From assembly GCA_963977405.1 (NCBI GenBank), contig CAXBOY010000003.1, forward strand, positions 1 to 64,000: a stretch of DNA of 64,000 bases, written 5' to 3'. Made by a program: the position numbers and the translations under genes. This stretch comes from UBA5078 sp963977405 (lineage in GTDB: Bacteria > Pseudomonadota > Gammaproteobacteria > Pseudomonadales > Pseudohongiellaceae). Positions 43,560-51,777 of this stretch are shown here, piece after piece (positions within the stretch are counted from its first letter, which is position 1; each line of letters begins with the position of its first letter). The notes below the pieces were generated by a model that saw only the letters and a list, made by a program, of their open reading frames with translations, searched no databases and was not told where the DNA came from.

Positions 43560-45677
43560 ATGCAGGAAAATAAGTCAGAAAATACCCCGGAACATGGCGA
43601 AACTATCGCCGCCAGTACACAGTTCGACCCGATAACTCCTATCGATTTCTCGCCCCCAGACGCGCAGCAGAAAAAGGCAGGGTTTAAACCGCGCTGGCCA
43701 CACTTCCTAATCGCGGCTTTCTTAATGGTAGCGGGGATATCTGGCTGGTTCGTGCTCACTGCAAAGTCGGTGTCGATTCAAGCGAGTCCAATTAGTGCCA
43801 CTGTCGAGGTGCTCTCAGGCTTTCATGTGCGGCTTGGGCAGCGCTATCTCATGCGCCCAGGTGAGTTCGAGATTCGCGTCAGTCAAGAAGGCTACTATGA
43901 CGACGCCCGCACACTGTTGGTCACCGACGTCCAGGCTCAGGACTTCCCAATTGAATTGCGGGAGTTGCCCGGAATAGTGAGTTTCTCTGTTACGGGCGCC
44001 TCAGGCGAGTTGAGCGGCGCAATGGTGAGCTTGGGCGATGTCCCTCTTGGGCGGACTCCGCTGCGTGATATCGAGATAGATCCGGGGGAATATGTGCTCA
44101 ACGTATCGGCCGATCGTTATCAGCCTAGCACCCAAGTCATTACCGTTGCGGGCCGACAGATTGAAAGCGAATTCGACGTTGATCTTGCGCCTGCATGGGC
44201 CCAAATCAGCTTTAGCAGCACGCCACCAGGAGCCGAAATTATGGTCGACGGGCAGGTGCTAGGGCTGACCCCTTATACTGCAGAAGTACTTGAAGGTGAG
44301 CACGAACTAACCTTGAAGTTAGCTTCTCATAAGGCTTGGCAGGATGACCTCAGCGTTGTTGCTGGGCGCGACCTCCAGATTCCCGCAGTAGTCCTAGAGC
44401 GTGCGGACGGACTCGTGTTCATTCGCTCACAGCCTAGTGGTGCCAACGTCACCATCAATGGCGAGTTCCGCGGACAGACTCCTGTAGAGGTGGCATTGCC
44501 GCCAGGGCGTGCTCATGAGTTGACCCTTTTCCGCAGCGGTTTCAACGCGGCTAGTCGGCGTATCGAGACGCGCCCGAATGAAGAGCAGGACATTACAGTG
44601 CCACTGGTTCCAATTACGTCCACGGTGCAGATCATCGCGTCGCCAAGTGACGCGGAGCTGTATGTAGACGGCGAGTTCAAGGGTGTTGCTAATCAGACAC
44701 TGGAATTGATTGCGGCTAGCCAAATCATTGAGATTCGGCAAGAAGGCTACGTACCCTATACCGGCAGTTTTACCTCGCGGCCGGGTTTGGAGCAGGAACT
44801 TCGTGTCAATCTGCAGTCATTGGAAGCGGCGCGCTTAGAGGCGATACAGCCTGTGATTACAACGGTGGCAGGTCAGTCACTCACCCTGCTCTATCCTGGC
44901 CAGTTCACTATGGGTGCTTCGCGCCGTGAACCCGGTCGTCGCGCCAATGAGGATCTGCGGGAGGTGCGTCTAGAGCGGCCCTTCTACCTATCTTCGAATG
45001 AGGTCAGTAATGCCCAATTTAAGCGCTTCCGTCCCGATCACTCTTCGGGAGTTCTGCAGGGACGTACCTTAGACTTAGACAACCAACCAGTCATCCAAGT
45101 GACTTGGACAGATGCAGCGCTGTACTGCAATTGGTTGAGTGCACAGGAAGGGTTACCACTATTCTATGAAGTTGAAGGTGACGAGGTGGTGGGCTTTAAC
45201 CCCGAGTCTACAGGTTACCGTATGCCGACCGAGGCGGAATGGGAATGGGCTGCGCGAACTGACGGTAATGGCAATACTTTGCGCTATCCATGGGGTGAGC
45301 AAATGCCACCTCCTGAAGGCGCCGGCAATTTCGCAGACAACTCTGTGCGGGGATTCATGGGGGCGTTTATTTCAGGATACGACGACACCTTCATGGGAAC
45401 CGCTCCTGTGGGCCAGTTCCCAGTGAACAGTCATGGTATGTACGACATGGCGGGCAATGTTTCGGAGTGGGTGCATGACTATTACGGCACAATGATTACA
45501 CTTGGCACTTCGGTAGAAATAGACCCTATGGGAACTGAGTCGGGTGCCTATCACACCATCAAAGGTTCCAGTTGGGCACATAGCGGTATAACGGAGTTGC
45601 GACTATCCTATCGAGACTTCGGTGATACCGCTCGCAACGATCTCGGTTTCCGTATTGCGCGTTACCTTGAGGAATAA
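43560..45677 (+). CDS. Membrane-anchored PEGA-repeat protein with FGE/SUMF1-like domain
   Basis: A 705-residue protein: cytoplasmic N-tail, one membrane segment at about 48-67 (HFLIAAFLMVAGISGWFVLT), about five PEGA-type beta repeats to about residue 440 (for example FSSTPPGAEIMVDGQVLGLTP and RSQPSGANVTINGEFRGQTP), and a C-terminal SUMF1-like domain with FTMGASRREPGRRANEDLRE, YRMPTEAEWEWAARTDG, YDMAGNVSEWVHDYYG and LGFRIARY. The segment that carries the two catalytic cysteines in true formylglycine enzymes reads IKGSSWAHSGITELRLSYRD without Cys, so sulfatase activation is unlikely and a ligand-binding role is more probable. It starts 5 bp after the TPR gene. Confidence 0.85.
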   Translation: MQENKSENTPEHGETIAASTQFDPITPIDFSPPDAQQKKAGFKPRWPHFLIAAFLMVAGISGWFVLTAKSVSIQASPISATVEVLSGFHVRLGQRYLMRPGEFEIRVSQEGYYDDARTLLVTDVQAQDFPIELRELPGIVSFSVTGASGELSGAMVSLGDVPLGRTPLRDIEIDPGEYVLNVSADRYQPSTQVITVAGRQIESEFDVDLAPAWAQISFSSTPPGAEIMVDGQVLGLTPYTAEVLEGEHELTLKLASHKAWQDDLSVVAGRDLQIPAVVLERADGLVFIRSQPSGANVTINGEFRGQTPVEVALPPGRAHELTLFRSGFNAASRRIETRPNEEQDITVPLVPITSTVQIIASPSDAELYVDGEFKGVANQTLELIAASQIIEIRQEGYVPYTGSFTSRPGLEQELRVNLQSLEAARLEAIQPVITTVAGQSLTLLYPGQFTMGASRREPGRRANEDLREVRLERPFYLSSNEVSNAQFKRFRPDHSSGVLQGRTLDLDNQPVIQVTWTDAALYCNWLSAQEGLPLFYEVEGDEVVGFNPESTGYRMPTEAEWEWAARTDGNGNTLRYPWGEQMPPPEGAGNFADNSVRGFMGAFISGYDDTFMGTAPVGQFPVNSHGMYDMAGNVSEWVHDYYGTMITLGTSVEIDPMGTESGAYHTIKGSSWAHSGITELRLSYRDFGDTARNDLGFRIARYLEE

Positions 45678-45681
45678 CCCG

Positions 45682-45969
45682 ATGAACAAACTACTAGCTA
45701 GGCTCTGCATAACACTAATGATTTCGATCTTCAGTGCATTAACGGTCGCGCAGTCCGCCACCGACGCTGCTCAAGGGCAAGACGCTGTTAACGAAGCTGC
45801 TTCCGATGAGGATCAAGAGGAGCTCGCAGATGCTGCGCAGGCCGAACAGGACTCATCTAGTCAAGATGTTGCGCAAGTCGAGGCTGAAGAGGAAGACTCA
45901 TCAGGTCGCTTTATCCCCACCGAGCAATTATCGCAAGATTTAGGGGCATCGTTTCCAGTCGATATTTAA
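45682..45969 (+). CDS. Small acidic exported protein
   Basis: A 95-residue protein with a signal peptide (NKLLARLCITLMISIFSALT, cleavage near VAQS). The mature part is very rich in Asp, Glu, Ala, Gln and Ser (DEDQEELADAAQAEQDSSSQ), with an ordered end SGRFIPTEQLSQDLGASFPVD. It lies 4 bp after the PEGA-SUMF gene; AGGAA precedes the ATG. It could be a linker or adaptor of the envelope complex. No relatives recognised. Confidence 0.65.
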   Translation: MNKLLARLCITLMISIFSALTVAQSATDAAQGQDAVNEAASDEDQEELADAAQAEQDSSSQDVAQVEAEEEDSSGRFIPTEQLSQDLGASFPVDI

Positions 45970-46010
45970 ACGTGCCGTGTACACCTTTTAGAAAAAATAA
46001 GGGCCAATGA

Positions 46011-46826
46011 ATGAAGCAGAACTACCTCTCCGAAGTCATTTATCAGATCTTTGCCTTGATCGTAGTCGTGATTCTAGTGCACGCGACATATGTTGCAGTC
46101 ATTAGACCGAATGCCGATTTCATTCAGCAGCAACAAACGGCACTGCAGGAGGCGGATGAGAGCTACGTAGCCGAGCGCTCTTTGTACATTATTCTGCGAG
46201 ATATAGAGCAAGAGACCTGTATTATTCTGATGCTTTGGGCGCTGACGCTGATCGGCATGAAGACGCGGCGCACTATGCAAGAGCGTAAACTACTAGACCG
46301 CGAGTTATTGCAGGTGTCCGATGGCATTAGTATTTTACCCGATGATGCGCGGCACTTTGCGAGGCCGGTGCAAGCCCTACCCGACAACGAGAGATACTAT
46401 CTTCTGCCACGCGCTCTACTAGCCGGGCTACATCGTTTCGGTAGCACCCGCAGCATTCAGGATGCCTCCGATACCATCAAGGACATCTGCAACGGCGAGT
46501 CGGACCGACTGGATAGTGAGTTGAGCATTGTGCGCTACATCGCTTGGGCGATCCCCTCGATAGGCTTCATTGGTACTGTGCGCGGTATCGGCGCTGCACT
46601 TAGCCAAGCGCACCAAGCTGTAAGTGGCGATATTCTCGGTGTGACAGTGAGCCTAGGTGTAGCCTTCAATTCTACCTTCGTGGCGCTTGTTACCAGTATT
46701 CTCCTAATGTTCTTACTGCATCAATTGTTGTTGTTGCAAGACCGCTTAGTGTTGGATACGCAGGCATATTGCGATGAACACCTGCTGCGCTACCTGCAAG
46801 TGCCTGAGAAGGATGCGTTGGAATGA
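46011..46826 (+). CDS. ExbB/TolQ/MotA-like proton channel protein
   Basis: A 271-residue inner-membrane protein. Hydrophobic segments are near residues 8-32 (YQIFALIVVVILVHATYVAV), 68-84 (ETCIILMLWALTLIGM), about 172-195 and 210-242. The signature region YIAWAIPSIGFIGTVRGIGA, then VTVSLGVAFNSTFVALVTSI, matches the conserved last two helices of ExbB/TolQ/MotA. These form pentamers around ExbD/TolR/MotB-type partners and use the proton or sodium gradient. No tonB, exbD or tolR gene is near, but the two VWA proteins downstream have ExbD-like N-termini. It overlaps the next gene by 4 bp. Confidence 0.85.
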   Translation: MKQNYLSEVIYQIFALIVVVILVHATYVAVIRPNADFIQQQQTALQEADESYVAERSLYIILRDIEQETCIILMLWALTLIGMKTRRTMQERKLLDRELLQVSDGISILPDDARHFARPVQALPDNERYYLLPRALLAGLHRFGSTRSIQDASDTIKDICNGESDRLDSELSIVRYIAWAIPSIGFIGTVRGIGAALSQAHQAVSGDILGVTVSLGVAFNSTFVALVTSILLMFLLHQLLLLQDRLVLDTQAYCDEHLLRYLQVPEKDALE

Positions 46827-48232
46827 GTTTGCACGTTCTCGAATTCAACGATGCTGGGCTACGTCTTAGTGACGCGAGCGGCATACTCTTAAGTAGCCCA
46901 GGTTATGCCTATGTGAATGCGAAAGAGATCGAGTTCGGTGAGAGCGCACGCAAGCGTAGTAAGGTTTATCCCCTTAGTAGTTATAATCAGTTTTGGCATA
47001 AGCTGAGTCTTGACCCCTTTTCTAAGCCTGTCGGGAATTTTCGCCACAATGCGGACATCGCTTTCTCCCACCTGCAGGATATTGCCCGTAGCGCCGAGCT
47101 AGAAGGCGAGGTCGTGCTAGCGGTTCCAGGTAGTTTTAGTCGCGAGCAGATGGCCATACTTTTGGGTCTGTTAAAGCAAAGCCCAATGCGCCCCGTTGGA
47201 CTCGTCGATGCGGCGCTTATGGCGAGTATTGAGCACGCACATCATGACTCAGTGATACACGTCGACCTGCAGCTACACCAAGTGGTGCTATCGAAAATGC
47301 AGCGCGTCGGCACAGAGTTAAAACGAGAAAGCGTAGTACTGGTACCAGGCGCAGGTTGGATGAATATTAGCGATAGCCTGATGCATCTGTTCACGAGTGC
47401 GTTCATCCAGCAGTGTCGTTTCAACCCACAGCACAACGCAGCATCTGAACAGATGCTCTTGGATAATTTGCCGCAGTGGTTGAATGAGGAGGGCATCGAA
47501 GATGCAACTGACGATGCTAACTTACAAGAGAATCGCAGCAGCTTGCAGGTTAAGCTGACTCAGAACAACACCGTGCATCAAGCGAGTCTGTCACGCAGCG
47601 CTTTGCATAGTCGATTGTTGCCCTTTTTCCAGAAGATTGTGCAGCAACTCGCAGTGATCGATCCGCAGGGTAATAGTCCTGTTTTAGTTTCCGACTATAT
47701 GCAGTGCTTGCCCGGTCTCGAGACCGTGCTAAGTAGTTCGCTCGAGGGCAACTCGCGCTCAGCGCTGCTGCTGAACGAGCGTAGCGTGGCACAAGCCTGT
47801 CTTGAGTATCGGGACGCCTTACATGGCACCTCGGAGGCACTTCACTTCGTTAGTAAGATCAGCGCTAAGCAAAGTGAAGCTCCAGCAAATGCTGCTGGCG
47901 AAGATCACGCTCAACTGGCGCCTACCCACCTCCTCATGCGCCATCAAGCGCAACGACTCTCTGATGGAATATTGATCTGTGTGGCAAAACAAGCGGGGCA
48001 GAGTAGTGTGCACTTATTGCAAGCAACGCAGGCCGCAGGCGTTGCCGACATGCAAGTAGTAGGCGAGATCCTAGCGAAAGGCGGCGAGTTTATTTTGCAG
48101 AGTAAGAGTTTGTTGATCAATGCTCATGGGCTAGACGGTCCGCAAGTACTTAAGCTTGGTGACACAATTAGTTCAGCAGAGTTCGATCTAGCAGCTATTG
48201 AATTAATTTGCGTGCAGGACAGTAATGAGTAG
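46823..48232 (+). CDS. Degenerate Hsp70/actin-fold protein
   Basis: A 469-residue protein that I place tentatively in the Hsp70/actin fold from pattern: an N-terminal VLEFNDAGLRLSDASG strand-loop-strand in the phosphate-1 position, then EVVLAVPGSFSREQMAILLG and PVGLVDAALMASIEHA, which parallel the Hsp70 VPA...R...NEPTAAALA stretch, and SVIHVDLQLHQVVLSKMQR in the phosphate-2 position. The canonical glycine-rich phosphate loops are changed, so ATPase activity is doubtful. The C-terminal part (after about 370) is a different domain. It overlaps both neighbours and so is made together with the channel and VWA proteins. Confidence 0.5.
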   Translation: MSLHVLEFNDAGLRLSDASGILLSSPGYAYVNAKEIEFGESARKRSKVYPLSSYNQFWHKLSLDPFSKPVGNFRHNADIAFSHLQDIARSAELEGEVVLAVPGSFSREQMAILLGLLKQSPMRPVGLVDAALMASIEHAHHDSVIHVDLQLHQVVLSKMQRVGTELKRESVVLVPGAGWMNISDSLMHLFTSAFIQQCRFNPQHNAASEQMLLDNLPQWLNEEGIEDATDDANLQENRSSLQVKLTQNNTVHQASLSRSALHSRLLPFFQKIVQQLAVIDPQGNSPVLVSDYMQCLPGLETVLSSSLEGNSRSALLLNERSVAQACLEYRDALHGTSEALHFVSKISAKQSEAPANAAGEDHAQLAPTHLLMRHQAQRLSDGILICVAKQAGQSSVHLLQATQAAGVADMQVVGEILAKGGEFILQSKSLLINAHGLDGPQVLKLGDTISSAEFDLAAIELICVQDSNE

Positions 48233-49319
48233 AAAGCGAAGAGGAGCATTCAATCCGATGAGTCTAGCCTTTCTGGACGTAATGTCCTGTGGCTTTGGCG
48301 CTGTGGTGCTCATTTTCTTGATTCTCGACCACCAGGTTTCGGTACGCAACGAGGTAGGCGACCCCAATCTGCAGGCCGAGGCGCGTTTGCTCGAAGAGGA
48401 AATTCTAGAGGGCGAGGACAATCTCGTCCGTATTCGTAATACGCGCGACGAGGTGAGTCTCGAGGTCGTGGAGGCGCAGGGCTTAGCCTCCCGAATCGAG
48501 GAGCAGATTAATAGCTTCCTGCAACAACTTGCAGCATTGGAGAACACTACCGTTGCGAGTGATGAGAGCCTAGAGCAATTGCGTGCGGATATACAATCGC
48601 TCGAAGAGGAATTGCTGCGCTTGCAATCCAGTGCTATAGAACAAACTGGGTCTAATGCGCGCGCCTTTGTTGGCGAAGGGGATCGGCAATACCTCACCGG
48701 CATGTTTTTAGGGGGCAATCGCGTTTTGATTCTAGTGGATACTTCGGCGAGTATGCTGGACGAGACACTGGTTAATATCATTCGTACCCGGAATATGTCT
48801 GACCCGAATAAACGCGCTGCGCAAAAATGGCAACGCGCCGTGCGCACTGTCGAGTGGATCAGCAGTCAACTCCCTGTGGCTAGTCAGTATCAGATTTACG
48901 GTTTCAACAGTGACGTTACCGCAGCGCTCGATGGTAGTGATGGCGATTGGTTAGAAGTGGCCGATCGCGATCAGCTCAATGCGGCAGTTGCGAGTGTGAA
49001 GCAGATGATTCCTGAGAACGGTACCAATCTGGCGCGGGTGTTTCAGGCGGCGGCACAACTCTCGCCGCCTCCTGACAATATTTATCTGATTACAGACGGA
49101 CTGCCCACACTCTCCTCCGTGGCCTCGAATGCGAGGCTTATCACCCCTGCGAAAAGGCTTGAACTTTTCGATGACGCGGTGGAGTATTTGCCAAGTAGAA
49201 CGCCCGTCAACATTATACTTTTCCCTTTGGAGGGAGACCCCAACGCCTCGGCTGCATATTGGCAGTTGGCGCAAATTACGCGGGGCTCCTTCTTAAGCCC
49301 AGCGAAGGATTGGCCATAA
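48225..49319 (+). CDS. VWA-domain protein with ExbD-like N-terminal membrane segment (first copy)
   Basis: A 364-residue protein. After a basic start, NPMSLAFLDVMSCGFGAVVL, then IFLIL, resembles the single ExbD/TolR transmembrane helix with its LDV aspartate. A coiled coil (about 45-145, EEEILEGEDNLVRIRNTRDE and similar) links to a von Willebrand A domain with the MIDAS motif VLILVDTSASML, the Thr in ENGTNLARVF and the Asp in YLITDGLP. VWA domains bind proteins through a metal ion. It overlaps its neighbours by 8 and 1 bp. Confidence 0.85.
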   Translation: MSRKRRGAFNPMSLAFLDVMSCGFGAVVLIFLILDHQVSVRNEVGDPNLQAEARLLEEEILEGEDNLVRIRNTRDEVSLEVVEAQGLASRIEEQINSFLQQLAALENTTVASDESLEQLRADIQSLEEELLRLQSSAIEQTGSNARAFVGEGDRQYLTGMFLGGNRVLILVDTSASMLDETLVNIIRTRNMSDPNKRAAQKWQRAVRTVEWISSQLPVASQYQIYGFNSDVTAALDGSDGDWLEVADRDQLNAAVASVKQMIPENGTNLARVFQAAAQLSPPPDNIYLITDGLPTLSSVASNARLITPAKRLELFDDAVEYLPSRTPVNIILFPLEGDPNASAAYWQLAQITRGSFLSPAKDWP

Positions 49320-50320
49320 TGCGTAAACGACGTGGCGACTCAGAATCCTCTAGCATTGCGTTTCTCGACGTGATCTCCTGCGGCTTTGGCGCCATGATTC
49401 TGTTGCTGCTGATTACCGAGAGTTCGCCGCCAATTACTTTGGAAGCCTCCGCAGTGCAGCTCCAGATGCCCATCACCGATCTACAGGAGCAACTATTCGA
49501 GATTCGTGGGGAGACGCGTATCGTGAATGCCGATTTGAATGCGAAACAGGAACAACTCTCCGCATTCCAGCAACGCATTGCCAATTTGCGTAGCCAGTTG
49601 TTCTCTGTACAAGGCCGTTTCAATAGCTCTAATAGTATCGCCGACGAACGCATCATTGAGGCGCAGAATCTCGCTAGCTCAAAGCAGTCCCTCACCGAAG
49701 AGATGGAGCGGTTGTTAGGCCAAGACTTTGAGCGTCGCAACAATCTGGTGGGCGGTATTCCTGTGGATAGCGAGTACATAATCTTCGTGATAGATACCTC
49801 GGGCAGTATGTTTCAAAACGCATGGCCACGCCTGATCGACGTGATTGTCGATACACTAGACGTCTATCCGAACGTCAAGGGAATCCAAATCATGAATGAT
49901 ATGGGCGACTATATGTTCGATTCCTTCCGCGGTCAGTGGATTCCAGACACGCCCGCGCGGCGCACGACTATCATTAACACGCTGCGTAACTGGAGCCCCT
50001 ATAGTAATAGTAGTCCGGTAGAGGGTGTAACGGCTGCGATCAACACCTATTACGCGCCAGACAAGAAGATCAGCATTTACGTGATGGGCGATGACTTTCA
50101 GCCCGGTGGGTCGATTACCCAGGTGCTGCGCACTGTGGATAGGCTTAATGCGAAGGATGCTAACGGCAATCCGATGGTAAGAATCCATGCCGTCGGTTTC
50201 CCCGTAATCTTTGCATTAGAGCCTCGCTATAGACAGAGCGCCTATCGATTTGCGAACTTAATGCGGGAATTGACGCAAAGAAATGGCGGGACTTTTGTAG
50301 GACTCAACAGTTTTGAATGA
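49319..50320 (+). CDS. VWA-domain protein with ExbD-like N-terminal membrane segment (second copy)
   Basis: A 333-residue paralogue of the preceding gene: SSIAFLDVISCGFGAMILLL membrane segment, a coiled coil (LNAKQEQLSAFQQRIANLR), and a VWA domain with YIIFVIDTSGSMFQ as MIDAS, PVEGVTAAINTYY and YVMGDDFQPGG. The ATG overlaps the previous TAA (TAATG), which decides this start over one 60 bp upstream; the shared RKRRG...FLDV start in both copies confirms it. The end (YRFANLMRELTQRNGGTFVG) matches typical VWA ends. The following lipoprotein overlaps by 4 bp. Confidence 0.87.
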   Translation: MRKRRGDSESSSIAFLDVISCGFGAMILLLLITESSPPITLEASAVQLQMPITDLQEQLFEIRGETRIVNADLNAKQEQLSAFQQRIANLRSQLFSVQGRFNSSNSIADERIIEAQNLASSKQSLTEEMERLLGQDFERRNNLVGGIPVDSEYIIFVIDTSGSMFQNAWPRLIDVIVDTLDVYPNVKGIQIMNDMGDYMFDSFRGQWIPDTPARRTTIINTLRNWSPYSNSSPVEGVTAAINTYYAPDKKISIYVMGDDFQPGGSITQVLRTVDRLNAKDANGNPMVRIHAVGFPVIFALEPRYRQSAYRFANLMRELTQRNGGTFVGLNSFE

Positions 50321-51012
50321 AAAAGGTGTATTGTTTAGAGATACAGGGCAGCGTAGTCCTGCCTGAAACCATAGACCCTAAGGCGGAGAGAAGATTAGTG
50401 GGATATCGAAAAACGCTTAAACGACTCGCAGTGCCGTGCTTAGCGCTCTTGCTTAGCGCCTGTGGCGCCAGTTCACTCGTAGTTCAGGGCAGTTACCCAA
50501 GCCCGAATGTACGTCAGATACCGCTTACCTTGGGTGTTTACTATGATGCGGAACTGCGGGATTTTCTTTATGTCGAATATAGTGAGACAGGCAAGGAAGA
50601 ATACCGCATCGCTAGCGGTCAGACCCATATGCAGCTGTTCGGGTCCGTTTTGCCTGCCATGTTCGAAAAGGTGGTGGTGCTAGATAGCCTAGAGTCCGCT
50701 ACTGCCCAAGGGGTTGATGCAGTCTTCGCCCCCCGCATTGAAGAGTTCCAGCTCGCTTTGCCGCAGAAGACCCGCCTCGACTCCTATGAAGTATGGATTA
50801 AATACAATATGCGTCTGCTTGGCCCGGGTGGCGAGTACATCGCCGACTGGGTGGTAACCTCCTATGGGAAGACCCCGCAAGAGACACTGCGCTCGGTCGA
50901 CGCGGGTATCAACGATGCCACAGTAGGGGCGCTCAGAGACCTAGGGTCCAATTTCACGCTAAGCTTTAGCTCAGTGCCTGAGGTACGTGATTGGTTAGCG
51001 AGTAAGCAATAG
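50317..51012 (+). CDS. Lipoprotein of unknown function
   Basis: A 231-residue reading from ATG 50317, which overlaps the VWA stop (ATGA). An internal GTG at 50398 would give MGYRKTLKRLAVPCLALLLS, then AC, a textbook lipoprotein signal, so the true product may be 204 residues. The mature part contains PLTLGVYYDAELRDFLYVEY and VDAVFAPRIEEFQLALPQKT, and QETLRSVDAGINDATVGALR near the end. The pattern recalls ABC-type or surface-assembly lipoproteins but I assign no family. Part of the cluster. Confidence 0.65.
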   Translation: MKKVYCLEIQGSVVLPETIDPKAERRLVGYRKTLKRLAVPCLALLLSACGASSLVVQGSYPSPNVRQIPLTLGVYYDAELRDFLYVEYSETGKEEYRIASGQTHMQLFGSVLPAMFEKVVVLDSLESATAQGVDAVFAPRIEEFQLALPQKTRLDSYEVWIKYNMRLLGPGGEYIADWVVTSYGKTPQETLRSVDAGINDATVGALRDLGSNFTLSFSSVPEVRDWLASKQ

Positions 51013-51069
51013 CGGCGAAATAAGCACATAGTCCCTGTATTAGGGCAGAAGTATCAACATGAGGCACTT

Positions 51070-51762
51070 ATGAGTTCCGTAAATAGAGACAAGAAGGGAA
51101 CAGGTCGAGTCGCCATACACGCGTGCATGGTCATTTTGTGTGGTTTAGTCATGGCCTCCTGCACCACCACAACAGTAGATGAGTTTCGTCAAGGTGCTAC
51201 TGGTATAGAGTCCCACGAATCCATCGTCATTCTCGGGCGGCGGCAAGGCAGCAACTACGAAACTCGCGAAGAGTTCGTCGATTGCGTCGGCGATAAAGTA
51301 GCTCGTGGGTCCCGCGCTATTCGCGTTATACCCGAGAAAGAGTTCATCGACTCTCTGTTTCCTTGGTTTGAGCCCCGCACTGCGCCACTGCGCACATCGG
51401 ACCTGCAGGCTCTTATGGAGGAGAGTCTAGTGTCGGATAAGATCGCGGAGTACGGCATACGCTATATCGTTTGGCTCGACGGTCAGACTGAGACTACTAG
51501 TCGCAGTGGCTCCATATCCTGCGCCGTAGGCCCAGGCGGTGGTGGCTGTTTCGGTTTCGGCTCTTGGGAAGATGATTCAAATTTCGATGCGCGAGTCTGG
51601 GATGTCTCCTCATTTGTTAATGTAGGGACCATTAGCACCGATGCCACAGGTCAGTCATATGTTCCCGCCGTCGTTGTGCCGATCCCCTTACTCGCTCGCG
51701 TTGAAGCCAACGCCTGTAACAGCTTAGCAAGTCAGTTACAGCAGTTCGTAAACGGCGATTAG
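51070..51762 (+). CDS. Lipoprotein of unknown function
   Basis: A 230-residue lipoprotein: basic N-tail, MVILCGLVMASCTTTTVDEF with acylated Cys near residue 31. The mature part contains SIVILGRRQGSNYETREEFV, VIPEKEFIDSLFPWFEPRTA, YIVWLDGQTETTSRSGSISC and a Gly-rich Cys-containing stretch, GPGGGGCFGFGSWED. At least two cysteines in this stretch could form a disulfide. It starts 57 bp after the previous gene and is 15 bp before the M48 protease. Confidence 0.7.
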   Translation: MSSVNRDKKGTGRVAIHACMVILCGLVMASCTTTTVDEFRQGATGIESHESIVILGRRQGSNYETREEFVDCVGDKVARGSRAIRVIPEKEFIDSLFPWFEPRTAPLRTSDLQALMEESLVSDKIAEYGIRYIVWLDGQTETTSRSGSISCAVGPGGGGCFGFGSWEDDSNFDARVWDVSSFVNVGTISTDATGQSYVPAVVVPIPLLARVEANACNSLASQLQQFVNGD

Positions 51763-51777
51763 AGAGGCCTGAATACT

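Noticed and set aside
46011..50320. Zorya-type anti-phage system
   Set aside because: There is a MotA/ExbB-like channel, but no ZorB peptidoglycan-binding partner, no ZorC/ZorD helicase or nuclease, and the neighbours are lipoproteins and TPR/PEGA proteins.
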